From contig NW_005434669.1 of NCBI RefSeq assembly GCF_000315625.1, forward strand, positions 628,595 to 663,460: a stretch of 34,866 bases of DNA, given 5' to 3'. Shown here one piece after another: positions 11,592 to 20,729 of this stretch. The stretch's first letter is position 1. The number at the start of each line of letters is the position of its first letter. The position numbers and the translations under genes were made by a program. Source of the DNA: Guillardia theta CCMP2712. Taxonomy: Eukaryota > Cryptophyceae > Pyrenomonadales > Geminigeraceae. The notes under the pieces were generated by a model. The model made no database searches and was not told the DNA's origin. It was given only the letters and a program-made list of their open reading frames with translations.

Positions 11592-13736
11592 ATGGCTTCC
11601 GTTTGTCTCTCACGCAAAGGGCTTCCTCTCAGCCTCTACGCCCCGTGGGTGCTTGTTTGCTTCCTCGCTCTCTTCCATGATGGGGCAGTCTCAACTTGTC
11701 CGCTCGGCTACTTCAACCTGACAAACTTCGAAAGCACTCGTTGCATCATGTGCGCTGCTGGCACCTACAGCGCCACGAATGATTCGCTATCATGCACTTC
11801 CTGCCCAGCAGGAACGTATGGGACCCAACCTGCTGCGAGCTTCTGTCTCACGTGCTCTCCTGGCACCTTCCAACCTCAGATTGGACAGACTTTCTGCGAT
11901 CAATGCTGGAAGGGTTACGCCTGTCCGCGGCCGGACATAGGATATCCAGATCCTTGCGTCGTTGGGAAATTTTCTGTAGGTGGTCTTTCAGCTTGTCAAG
12001 ATTGCCCCCAAGGTCAATTCAATGATCGCACCATTGCTTCCTTCTGTCAGACATGTACTGGCGGAACGTTCTCCTTACAGGGAAGCTCAAACTGCACCAA
12101 GTGTCAACCAGGAACGTACTCTCTGGCTGGAGCAAGTACTTGCAGCAGCTGCCCCTTGGGAACGTACAACGAGATGGCAGCACAGACGGCGTGTGTCTTG
12201 TGTCCTGTCGGGATGTCGTCCAACATTTCGGGTCAATCATGCTACGCTTGTCCCGTTGGTAAGTATTCGAATGCTCAGCGCCTTTGCTTGTCTTGCAATC
12301 CTGGGACCTACGGCAACACAAACCAGAGCTCAGCGTGCAGCAACTGTCCTCTAGGGCAGTTCAGTATGATCTCTGCCTCGTCTGTCTGTTCAGTCTGCGG
12401 TTCTGGAAAGTATTCCGACAGAACAGCTCAGAGCTTTTGCTCTGATTGCGCGACTGGAACTTTTTCTGTTGCTATAGGTCAATCTTTCTGCTCTCTGTGT
12501 CAGTTGGGAAGCTACAACTCGAACACTTCGCAAACATCTTGCTCGACATGTGAGGTTGGGACTTACAACAACCAGAGCAAATCTTCTGCTTGCAGCTCTT
12601 GCGCGCCCGGGTATTTCAATGGAATCATCGGAGCGACGGCATGTGCTGTGTGCTCCAGAGGATTTTACAGCAACACGAGTGGAGTTTCGGTATGTTCGGC
12701 TTGTCCGTTGGGAACGTACGGAACAGCACAAGGCCAAAGTCACTGCCAGGCATGTGCGAGAGGAAGTTACGGCAACTTGCTCAATTCTTCTGCTTGCTTG
12801 GATTGCGCACCGGGAACTTTTGCGGCCAACATAAGTCAGAGCAGCTGCCTGGCATGCCAGCCCGGGTCCTTCACTGTCTCCTCCAGACAATCCTCATGCT
12901 CCTTGTGCCCCGAGGGATCCTTCTCCAACTCCAGCGGCAGCACCGCCTGCCTTCACTGCCCAGCTTTGACCGTCAGCGCTGCACCAGGCAGCACAAGCTG
13001 CTCGAGCTGCCCACGAGGCAAGTATCAGCCGGCGTCAGAGAGCTCCATCTGCAAAGACTGCAGCATCGACGTCATCCTCAACTCTCCCCAGCTGTGCCAG
13101 TCGAGCTTTGCCTCTCTCATCCCCTGCGTAGCAGGAGAGTACATGTCGCGTGAGCAGACGTCGCTGACGCTCGTGGAGGATCACGATCTTGGCTCCTGTG
13201 GGGGTGGAGGAGGCCCATGGAACATAACCTCGAGCGGAGGAGCCATCAGCAGCAACGAGTTTCTCTTCCTCAACGGCTGGACGTGCAAGTGGGACTTCTT
13301 GACGCGCTTCAACCTTGGCATCAACATTACTCGGTTCCGAGCCGACCATGCTAGCGCGGCGCTCTACCTCGAAGAGTGGGACGGGCGTGGCAGGTACCTC
13401 AGCCTCTTGCAAAGTCAGGTGGGGACCATGTGGGACCTTCCGATGACTTGGGAGTATCTTCATCCTCGCGTGGGTGAGTACCGCAGAGTCTCTCTCCTCC
13501 TCGCTACCTTCCACGACTCCGGATCCCTCCTCATTCCAGCGGGACTGCGAGCTTCCTGGAGGTCCTACGGGCCCGCCATCTGCCGCGCGTGCCCTGCTGG
13601 GACTTTCTCAGCTGCTCCTCTCAGTCTGGCCTGCTCTTCCTGCCCCTCCGGCACCTTCTCTGGCTCCGGTCAATCCTTCTGTAGTCAGTGCCCCCCCGGC
13701 AAGACTTCCCCGGCCGGTTCGGGCGAGTGCGCATGA
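11592..13736 (+). CDS. Secreted cysteine-rich GCC2/GCC3-repeat protein with CUB-like domain
   Basis: Predicted extracellular or cell-surface protein of 714 aa, intronless. ATG 11592 is followed by a signal peptide with hydrophobic core YAPWVLVCFLALF and likely cleavage near AVS/TCP. Then come about 26 tandem units of about 16 residues of the form C-x2-C-x-x-G-[TSK]-[YF], matching the GCC2/GCC3 (ephrin-receptor-like) family; many carry N-x-S/T glycosylation sites. From about residue 510 there is a non-repeat segment that resembles a CUB domain (ITSSGGAISS, NGWTCKWDF, LYLEEWDGRG, VSLLLATFHDSG), then three more cysteine units. No transmembrane helix follows; the stop is soon followed by AATAAA, so the protein is probably secreted or wall-associated. 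Ligand unknown. The CUB assignment is by eye. Confidence 0.85.
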   Translation: MASVCLSRKGLPLSLYAPWVLVCFLALFHDGAVSTCPLGYFNLTNFESTRCIMCAAGTYSATNDSLSCTSCPAGTYGTQPAASFCLTCSPGTFQPQIGQTFCDQCWKGYACPRPDIGYPDPCVVGKFSVGGLSACQDCPQGQFNDRTIASFCQTCTGGTFSLQGSSNCTKCQPGTYSLAGASTCSSCPLGTYNEMAAQTACVLCPVGMSSNISGQSCYACPVGKYSNAQRLCLSCNPGTYGNTNQSSACSNCPLGQFSMISASSVCSVCGSGKYSDRTAQSFCSDCATGTFSVAIGQSFCSLCQLGSYNSNTSQTSCSTCEVGTYNNQSKSSACSSCAPGYFNGIIGATACAVCSRGFYSNTSGVSVCSACPLGTYGTAQGQSHCQACARGSYGNLLNSSACLDCAPGTFAANISQSSCLACQPGSFTVSSRQSSCSLCPEGSFSNSSGSTACLHCPALTVSAAPGSTSCSSCPRGKYQPASESSICKDCSIDVILNSPQLCQSSFASLIPCVAGEYMSREQTSLTLVEDHDLGSCGGGGGPWNITSSGGAISSNEFLFLNGWTCKWDFLTRFNLGINITRFRADHASAALYLEEWDGRGRYLSLLQSQVGTMWDLPMTWEYLHPRVGEYRRVSLLLATFHDSGSLLIPAGLRASWRSYGPAICRACPAGTFSAAPLSLACSSCPSGTFSGSGQSFCSQCPPGKTSPAGSGECA

Positions 13737-14091
13737 CAGTTGAAGGGACTCAGTGACTAATAAAAGCTTGTGAATACTTCCTCGAGCATCTCCCTGAGGC
13801 AAGCTTGCATATTGAGTAAAACAAGGGCATGGCTGCGTCATCGCTCGATTGTGGGAATCGCGAGGGGGGGGGGGGAGGATGGAATGAAGGACGATTGTAG
13901 GGGAATAGTGAGAAGGGAAGGGAAGGGAACAAACCAACATATCCGACAACATGGCACCGTAACGAAGAAAATCATTCATTCAGTGAAAACGAGGTCTACC
14001 TGACTTCCCTTTGACTACGATGTGCTAGCAATCCGTCTTCAAAGTAGCTATTCGATTCAAATGTTTTCTAAACTATATTCACAGATTCACA
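13737..14091. other. Intergenic region
   Basis: Contains the polyadenylation signal listed next, a run of about ten G (near 13865) and the A/T-rich 5' flank of the nucleotidase gene. Nothing else is seen. Confidence 0.5.
13759..13764 (+). promoter_or_regulatory. Polyadenylation signal AATAAA
   Basis: Canonical hexamer 23 nt downstream of the stop codon of the cysteine-repeat gene, consistent with its 3' end lying here. Confidence 0.55.
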
Positions 14092-15207
14092 ATGGATAAC
14101 GTGCAAGGAAGGCTGACGAAGCTCGTCCACATCAGCAAGCGAGCTTGCGACCAGTTGGGCATTCTCGTGCGATCCATCTACAGCTCCATCGACGAGCAAA
14201 CAGCCACCGTGAAACAAGATAAGAGCGCCTTCACCATCGCAGACGGTCTCGTGCAGGAGCTGCTGAGCGAGCTGTTCGAGGGCAAGGTGAAGACGATCGT
14301 GGGGGAGGAAGACGATGCGCAGGTGAGGCTGGACAGGAGGCCGATGACGGTAGGATCGCTGTGCGTACCGGAGCAGCACGAGAGGATCATCGAGAGGAGC
14401 CGGAGAGGGATGCAGGAGCTGGGGCGAGAGCTGGAGGACGGGGGGTACCAGGACCTGACGGTGTTCATCGACCCGATCGACGGGACGCGAGAGTTCTCGA
14501 CCAAGAAGGGAGAGCAGTGCAGCATCTGCATCGGCTTCTCGGACGGAGGGGGGCAGGCGGTGGCGGGGCTGGTGTACCGCCCGATCCCAGAGGGGTGGGA
14601 GACGAGCTGGGAGGAGGAGCGGGCGGTAGAGGCATGCACCTGGGGAGGAGGGGCGAGGTCGGAGGGGACGGCGGTAGGGCGGCTGGATAGGAAGGAGGGA
14701 GGGGGAAGAGGCTTCCTGACAACCAACGGGAAGATCTCAGGGTTTGTGGAGAAGCTGATGGGAGAGCTGAAGGAGGAGCGAGTGAGCTCGGGGGGAGCTG
14801 GGAACAAGATGCTGATGCTGCTGGAGGGGAAGGGCGGGATGTACATTCAAGACAGGGGAGTGAGCCGGTGGGATACATGCGCGGCACAGGCAGTGATCGA
14901 GGCGTACGGGGGGCTTCTATGCCGACTGGATCGGTATCTGGAGGAGGAGAAGCTTGTGCCGTACACGTACGTGAAGGGAGAGAAGAACGCGGACTTTGTG
15001 AAGGGGCTTGCGGAGCTGACGGCATACAACGCGCGGGAGTGGGGGGAAGGAGGGGAGAGGAGGAAGGCGATGGAGGCGAGGGAGGTGAAGGCGTACTCGA
15101 ACCTGAACGGGCTTCTGGCGGTAAGCAAGGAAGGGAGGGAGAGGCTGGGGGAAGTGCGGGAGGCGATGAGGAGGGTAGAGGAGGAGGAGGGACCTTCATA
15201 CGACTGA
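14092..15207 (+). CDS. 3'(2'),5'-bisphosphate nucleotidase (BPNT1/Met22-like), stand-alone copy
   Basis: Mg2+-dependent phosphatase of the inositol-monophosphatase superfamily. The family converts 3'-phosphoadenosine 5'-phosphate (PAP) to AMP and is Li+-sensitive. Intronless, 371 aa, close to the yeast Met22 length and longer than human BPNT1. Metal and catalytic motifs are complete: the TxAD-type segment at about 48-51, GEE 71-73, DPIDGT 127-132, GGAGNK about 234-239 and WDTCA 260-264. The GGAGNK...WDTCA spacing favours the BPNT1 group over plain inositol monophosphatases. From codon 6 to the stop codon the gene is an almost exact inverted copy of the 3' part of the gene at 17122-19873: six base differences in 1,101, giving three amino-acid changes (I/T, D/S, E/D). 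Either copy could be the donor. An acceptor-like cacag lies just before the ATG, so a 5' untranslated exon is possible. Confidence 0.9.
   Translation: MDNVQGRLTKLVHISKRACDQLGILVRSIYSSIDEQTATVKQDKSAFTIADGLVQELLSELFEGKVKTIVGEEDDAQVRLDRRPMTVGSLCVPEQHERIIERSRRGMQELGRELEDGGYQDLTVFIDPIDGTREFSTKKGEQCSICIGFSDGGGQAVAGLVYRPIPEGWETSWEEERAVEACTWGGGARSEGTAVGRLDRKEGGGRGFLTTNGKISGFVEKLMGELKEERVSSGGAGNKMLMLLEGKGGMYIQDRGVSRWDTCAAQAVIEAYGGLLCRLDRYLEEEKLVPYTYVKGEKNADFVKGLAELTAYNAREWGEGGERRKAMEAREVKAYSNLNGLLAVSKEGRERLGEVREAMRRVEEEEGPSYD
14107..15207 (+). repeat. Inverted repeat, left arm (nucleotidase coding sequence)
   Basis: Pairs with 17122-18222 in opposite orientation over 1,101 bp without gaps, with about six mismatches by hand comparison. 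The outer boundary is five codons into the gene; the inner boundary falls exactly after the TGA stop. The flanks diverge at once on both sides. The spacer between the arms is 1,914 bp. Confidence 0.93.
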
Positions 15208-15824
15208 GGGAACTGAACTCTGAGACCCTCAGCTTGAAGGTTTAGGGTGGTAGGGGGTCCGTAGTACATATGGGGTTGTCCCTGAACAGTATCTTTGTAA
15301 CTTCAAATTCAAGTATTTCTTCTCGATTGCTGTTCTGATTATTTCGAATATTGAAGAATAATTTGGATTACTCATCACCAAATCTTGTCGCTTACGCCCC
15401 AACTTGACCATCTGCCGCCATGCAACACTTCACCCCTCCATCTCCCTACGACCACCCCACCTTTTCAGAGAACTTTACCCACCTTCGCTGTTCAAAGCCA
15501 CGATCCGGTACCCCTCCACTGGCTACCCTACCCCTGTCTCCTGGTCGCTTTTTCCCCCGACTCCAGACTTCCTCCATGGCGAAGTCGCAAGAACGGTGGA
15601 CCGCAGTAGGCGACAGCCGCATGCTCGCACCATCTTGCTCCCTCGAACCTGACAGGACAGATACTAGCCTCTAACAGCCCCCTACTCTCCTTACCCGCCC
15701 TCCCCTCCATAGCCCCCCTCCTTCCTCCGCCTCGTCAAGATGCTCGTGCAGTATGCTGCTGGGCAGTGATCGAGAGGGTTTTCTTGACCATACATGAGTG
15801 GATCGCGAGCTCTTGCCTAGTCAC
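15208..15824. other. Intergenic region between the nucleotidase and the histidine phosphatase
   Basis: A/T-rich to about 15380, then C-rich. Short open frames exist around 15404-15674, but they lack homology, repeats or splice support. No feature is recognised. Confidence 0.45.
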
Positions 15825-16952
15825 ATGGGGCTCTCACTGTCTGCTCTCCTCTCACGGGACCGTGGCACTCGACGCAGGGACACGCCTCTCCCAAGACGAG
15901 GCAGTTCAGCGCAAGGTGACAGCTTCGATTCAGGAATGGTGGAGGAGACCTGGTCACTTGACTCTGGCTCGACGAGTTTCGAGGAGCGGTCGAGGTATCA
16001 TGACTTAGAGTGGTCGAGCTGCTCCGTCTTGCGCTATTCGCTGCTTCCTGCACTGGCTGATGGGGTAGAACGCGAGATGGAGAATTTGCTGCATTGCCGA
16101 GTGAGCACGCGTTGTTGGAGCTGTAAGGCAAGGTCGTGGATGCGTTTTGACCCCACTGATGTTTCTTCTTGCAGCACAAGGAGACAAGATCCATAACGAG
16201 AGCGTTGATGGGTGGGCTCGTGCTCGCTGTCTGCTTCTTGGTTGCCATATGTCTGTATCAATCGTTTCCTTGCAAGGAAGAATGCGTGATATCCGTCTTG
16301 ATCATCCGGCACGGCGAGAAGCCTTTGAACGCGTCAAACTCAAGACTCAGCCCTCTTGGAAGGGCTCGAGCTGCATACCTAGCTCGATGCGCATCAGGGA
16401 GAACGAGGGCACTAGCTCGCGGCCCTCCGACGATGCTGCTTGCTGCCAAAGCAAACATGAGCAACGGTAGCTCGTTCAGGTCCCATGACACCCTCGTCCC
16501 TCTCTCGGAGAGCCTTGGAGTACCTCTGTACAGCAACGTGAGCAAGGACGACTTGAACGGCTTCCTGGAGCTGGTGCTCTCAGCTCACTGTGGGGATACG
16601 ATCTTGGTCGCCTGGGAGCACTTTACGATTCCTCTCCTTGTCCAGGCGCTGGGCGTGCCGGAAGATCCTTACTTCTCTCAGTGGCCGAAGACTTGCAACT
16701 CGCTCTACTTTCAAGAACCGAGGCACCTGGAGGCCGACAGCAGCTGCTACGATCTGATATGGCGCATCTCCCTTGATTTGAGAAACTCAAGTGATGGACC
16801 CTCGAGAACTGCCTCACGCGTGACGGAGTTTCATCAAGGTAGGCGGAGGGTGTGAGCAAGGAGAGACAAGTTGTTTCATCTAACAAGATGTGACAGGTTT
16901 CGGCGGGCGGGAGGGCAGCGACTGTGCTCAAGATCTAGATGTAAATTATTGA
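15825..16952 (+). CDS. Membrane-anchored histidine phosphatase (phosphoglycerate-mutase-like fold)
   Basis: Predicted phosphatase of the histidine phosphatase superfamily, substrate unknown. Proposed exons: 15825-16100, 16175-16838 and 16897-16952 (331 aa). The key evidence is the RHG signature in LIIRHGEKP, which supplies the nucleophilic His, and a second His in VAWEHFTIPLLVQALG, where the family places its second catalytic His. One hydrophobic helix (LVLAVCFLVAICLYQSF) precedes the catalytic domain, so this is probably a type II membrane protein with a Ser/Arg-rich cytosolic N-terminus. Several N-x-S/T sites (NASN, NMSN, NGSS) lie on the predicted lumenal side, as expected for a secretory-pathway enzyme. 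The frame is open upstream to 15798 without an ATG; ATG 16077 in the same exon is an alternative start. The gene sits in the spacer of the inverted repeat and converges on the fusion gene, 169 bp away. Confidence 0.75.
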
Positions 16953-17121
16953 AACGACTTGAACATGTAAATAGAATTCGTGCAAAACATGGTCTCTGCG
17001 AATCTGCTCTCAACTGCAACTGCCTTCTAATCCTATCTTTGCCATCAGACAAGATTTCCTTCCATGCCCTAGTCCACCGGGACATCCTTTTTTTTTTCAA
17101 TAAGCTGCCCTCTCTCCCCCT

Positions 17122-18222
17122 TCAGTCGTATGAAGGTCCCTCCTCCTCCTCTACCCTCCTCATCGCCTCCCGCACTTCCCCCAGCCTCTCCCTCCCTTCC
17201 TTGCTTACCGCCAGAAGCCCGTTCAGGTTCGAGTACGCCTTCACCTCCCTCGCCTCCATCGCCTTCCTCCTCTCCCCTCCTTCCCCCCACTCCCGCGCGT
17301 TGTATGCCGTCAGCTCCGCAAGCCCCTTCACAAAGTCCGCGTTCTTCTCTCCCTTCACGTACGTGTACGGCACAAGCTTCTCCTCCTCCAGATACCGATC
17401 CAGTCGGCATAGAAGCCCCCCGTACGCCTCGATCACTGCCTGTGCCGCGCATGTATCCCACCGGCTCACTCCCCTGTCTTGAATGTACATCCCGCCCTTC
17501 CCCTCCAGCAGCATCAGCATCTTGTTCCCAGCTCCCCCCGAGCTCACTCGCTCCTCCTTCAGCTCTCCCATCAGCTTCTCCACAAACCCTGAGATCTTCC
17601 CGTTGGTTGTCAGGAAGCCTCTTCCCCCTCCCTCCTTCCTATCCAGCCGCCCTACCGCCGTCCCCTCCGACCTCGCCCCTCCTCCCCAGGTGCATGCCTC
17701 TACCGCCCGCTCCTCCTCCCAGCTCGTCTCCCACCCATCTGGGATCGGGCGGTACACCAGCCCCGCCACCGCCTGCCCCCCTCCGTCCGAGAAGCCGATG
17801 CAGATGCTGCACTGCTCTCCCTTCTTCGTCGAGAACTCTCGCGTCCCGTCGATCGGGTCGATGAACACCGTCAGGTCCTGGTACCCCCCGTCCTCCAGCT
17901 CTCGCCCCAGCTCCTGCATCCCTCTCCGGCTCCTCTCGATGATCCTCTCGTGCTGCTCCGGTACGCACAGCGATCCTACCGTCATCGGCCTCCTGTCCAG
18001 CCTCACCTGCGCACTGTCTTCCTCCCCCACGATCGTCTTCACCTTGCCCTCGAACAGCTCGCTCAGCAGCTCCTGCACGAGACCGTCTGCGATGGTGAAG
18101 GCGCTCTTATCTTGTTTCACGGTAGCTGTTTGCTCGTCGATGGAGCTGTAGATGGATCGCACGAGAGTGCCCAACTGGTCGCAAGCTCGCTTGCTGATGT
18201 GGACGAGCTTCGTCAGCCTTCC
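17122..18222 (-). repeat. Inverted repeat, right arm (nucleotidase domain of the fusion gene)
   Basis: Mirror copy of 14107-15207, same length. On the minus strand it starts directly after the TrmB C-terminal codons (...KPTA) and ends at the TGA stop. Ten A residues (T on plus, 17088-17097) lie 24 nt past the stop, which could be a remnant of an RNA-mediated copy, but the short sequence in between does not match the flank of the left arm. Confidence 0.93.
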
Positions 18223-19873
18223 GGCAGTAGGTTTTTGGTACCACATCTCAGAAATCTTTGCGGCGCTTGATGACTCTTCGATTGTCGAAGAAGCTTTCAT
18301 CTCATAGGTTGTAAGCGGCCTATTCTGAAATGTAAGCAGACACTGTTGGAGTAACGCCTCGTCTCGTTTGCTTATTTCAGAGCCACTTCTATCGAAGCTC
18401 ACGTCACGTGAACCTGGCTGAAAAGAAGATGAGAAGGAGACTTGAGGATGATGAGGTCAAGATTAGATGTTGATTACTTGTCCTTGAAACACGCCTGCTT
18501 ACCTCGTGCGTGAACTTGTAGAATGGAAGCCATTCCGAGGCGAACAAGTCATCACTCTGCACTCTCCTCATAACGTTTTCAACGTAATCGGCGTATTCCT
18601 TCGGACCTTCAGATCTTGCCGTTACAAGAAATATCAAAGACCTTAACGTCGGTCGCAATCCATAAAATCCCTCCAGGCTTCAAGCATTTGTGCATGTGAT
18701 ATAAAATCTAGATGCCCAGCGTGAGTAGATCAAATGAAGAATAGAGACCCCACATTGCTTCGGATGATCCTTCGGGAGATATCCTTTTTCGATGGCCAAG
18801 GATCTGGAAAGAACACCCAGATCTGAACGTAAAGAGAGCTTCAGCCGACTCAAGTCGGGGACGAGACCTCAAGCTCAACCTGATCTAGCGAGGCTTGCGG
18901 CACATGCTCGCTGAGCAGTCGGGATGCATCTCCGCGCACAACCTTCACGTTTTCAAGGTTTTTCTTCGGAGTTGAGTCAAAGAAAGGATCAACATGGATT
19001 CATCACACCTTATCGAGTTCAGCCAGGCAGTGTGCAATGCTAGTCTTATGAATCTCCACGCCCAAGAAGTTTGTCTGCGACATGTAACGCTATGGCTCAG
19101 GTCTCTTCAGATGGTCGCACTTGCGGAAACGTCAGCGACATCTCTCTGAGACTTTCGCCTCTCCCGAAGCCCAACTCCAAGACCTGTCAGGCGTTAGACT
19201 CCTGCAAGCATCCCTCCCGTCAGCTGCGTGACTTGCCGTGGGCTGACTAGAGTTTGCAAAGAGCCAGCTGAAGTCAAGCTGCTTGCCTGTAGCAAGTTAA
19301 GCGGCTCATCGAATTCGATCGTCTGATGACAACCGTGCTGGAGGTCTGCTCCAAACTTGCCCCAGAGGCTTCTGAGTATCCGTCGCTGAGCCGGAGTGAT
19401 CACTTGCTGTGCCATGGTACTCAGACAAGCCAGACCATATGATGGGAAGCACCTGTCGTTTCTTGTACCATGCTCGCGACAACGGTGACTCCTCTTCCCT
19501 CTGCCGCCGCTGCAGCCGCTGCGAACTGCGTCATCCACAGAAGACTATTGACCCTCGACGAAACCTTGCAGGCATCGGACAAGCTCTCCTCCTGGTTAGA
19601 GTTCGAAGGGAACAATCGAGGAGCTATGCTGTCGAACGCGTTTTGACCATGCTTACGGAGGCCAGGGAGAGCAGCGGCAGTCGAGAACGAATTCGGACTT
19701 TGCCGTCGGATCTCTCCAAACCAGGGAGTCTCCGCGAAACAGCATGTAGTCCGGCTCAACAATCCTCTTCCTACGCAGTCAACTCGAGACAAGAACCTTG
19801 AGGGAGCGAGTCTCCCGTGGCAGCCTCCAAGGAACGAGCACAGACCGATTATCCCAACCTTGCACAACGTCAT
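17122..19873 (-). CDS. Fusion protein: tRNA (guanine-N7)-methyltransferase (TrmB) + 3'(2'),5'-bisphosphate nucleotidase
   Basis: Nine exons on the minus strand, all of whole-codon length: 19873-19469, 19406-19287, 19183-19121, 19074-19009, 18963-18880, 18822-18754, 18707-18642, 18598-18503 and 18417-17122 (754 aa). Residues 136-388 are a bacterial-type TrmB that makes m7G46 in tRNA with S-adenosylmethionine: ITPAQRRILRSLWGKFG, SAM loop VLELGFGRGESL, NFLGVEIHK, VFFPDPWPSKK, LKPGGILWIATD and the C-terminal RPLTTYE...MWYQK. With no stop codon, the frame runs on into a complete BPNT1-like nucleotidase (389-754) with GEE, DPIDGT and WDTCA. The N-terminal 135 residues hold a hydrophobic stretch (KVGIIGLCSFLGG) and a basic Ser/Arg-rich part, possibly a bipartite organelle presequence. 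Intron 2 either uses a GC donor (CAG/GCAAGC) or starts later at 19232, which adds 18 residues. The TrmB half has eight introns; the nucleotidase half has none. The start at 19873 is uncertain (ATG 19948 is in frame). Confidence 0.85.
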
Positions 19874-19954
19874 CCTCTCCCATCCATGACGATAGCTTCC
19901 TTCTCCTATGCTCCTGGTCCCCAGCCCGCACTTGACGAAGGCTTCCATCTTGAA

Positions 19955-20009
19955 TCCTCCTCCTCCTCCTCCTCCTCCTCCTCCTCCTCCTCCTCCTCCT
20001 CCTCCTCCT
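19955..20009. repeat. (TCC)n trinucleotide repeat
   Basis: About 18 units, directly upstream of the fusion gene start; in the minus frame it would encode poly-Gly if translation began further upstream. Confidence 0.95.
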
Positions 20010-20170
20010 TCCATCGGGCAAAAGTACCGGCCTACCCCCTCACCCCCCACCCCCACCCCTCAAAGTTTCCGAGGGACCCCACCTATCCTTCTCCCTTTTT
20101 ATGTTGCAATCGTACCCCCCCTCAGTTGCACGTGCAATGTAGTAGAACTGCGCACATGCTCTGAGTTGAA

Positions 20171-20197
20171 GAGGACGAGGACGAGGACGAGGACGAC
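20171..20197. repeat. (GAGGAC)n hexamer repeat
   Basis: About four and a half units of GAGGAC, not in a recognised gene. Confidence 0.85.
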
Positions 20198-20729
20198 TGA
20201 AGCGTAAGTGTGCTCGAGCTCCGGCCATGCTCGAGCTCCGACCGATCACAGAGGACATGAAGGAATCTTGTCTGATTGCTGCGCTACCTCGTTGAAGTTG
20301 AAGTGCGAATTCCTGGAATGGAGCCCTTGCTGTGCATCCAAGAACAGATTCACCTTCATAACAACAGGTACATGCTGAAAGCGAGATGAGATTCCATGTT
20401 CTGAACGAAGATTCCTATGATGTTTGGAAATACAATGATAGGAAGAGTCTGATCTTTTCGTGAAGTCACAATGTTGTTTCCTTGAGGAATTTTTCTTTCT
20501 ATGCCTTGTTGACTTTTCAAGTAACACTTCAAGAATGACATTGTTTTCAGGTTTTACAGTTGAGTGTATATCATGTTATTATGGAAAAGTCATAAGTATG
20601 TTTTATGTGTCGAAGTTTAAAGGCTTTCATTAAATACGACAAGTAATCAACGAATGTTTCTCTGTCGACTGCATTGTTAGTTTAGTCTATCCCCAGCTCA
20701 AGACTCTCTCAACTCTCTGTACATAATAT

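Larger units (their letters stand above)
19874..20729. other. Intergenic region between fusion gene and TM9 gene
   Basis: 5' flank of the fusion gene, two simple repeats (listed separately) and an A/T-rich stretch from about 20350. It includes the 3' flank of the TM9 gene. No exon was recognised. Confidence 0.5.

Noticed and set aside
14465-15199. Pro/Ser-rich minus-strand frame opposite the nucleotidase, and its mirror at 17130-17864
   Set aside because: Antisense shadow of a GC-rich coding strand. The sense frame has full catalytic motifs.
16871-17482. Plus-strand frame bridging the histidine phosphatase 3' end and the right repeat arm
   Set aside because: Frame shadow; the histidine phosphatase ends at 16952 by a supported splice and the remainder is antisense to the nucleotidase.
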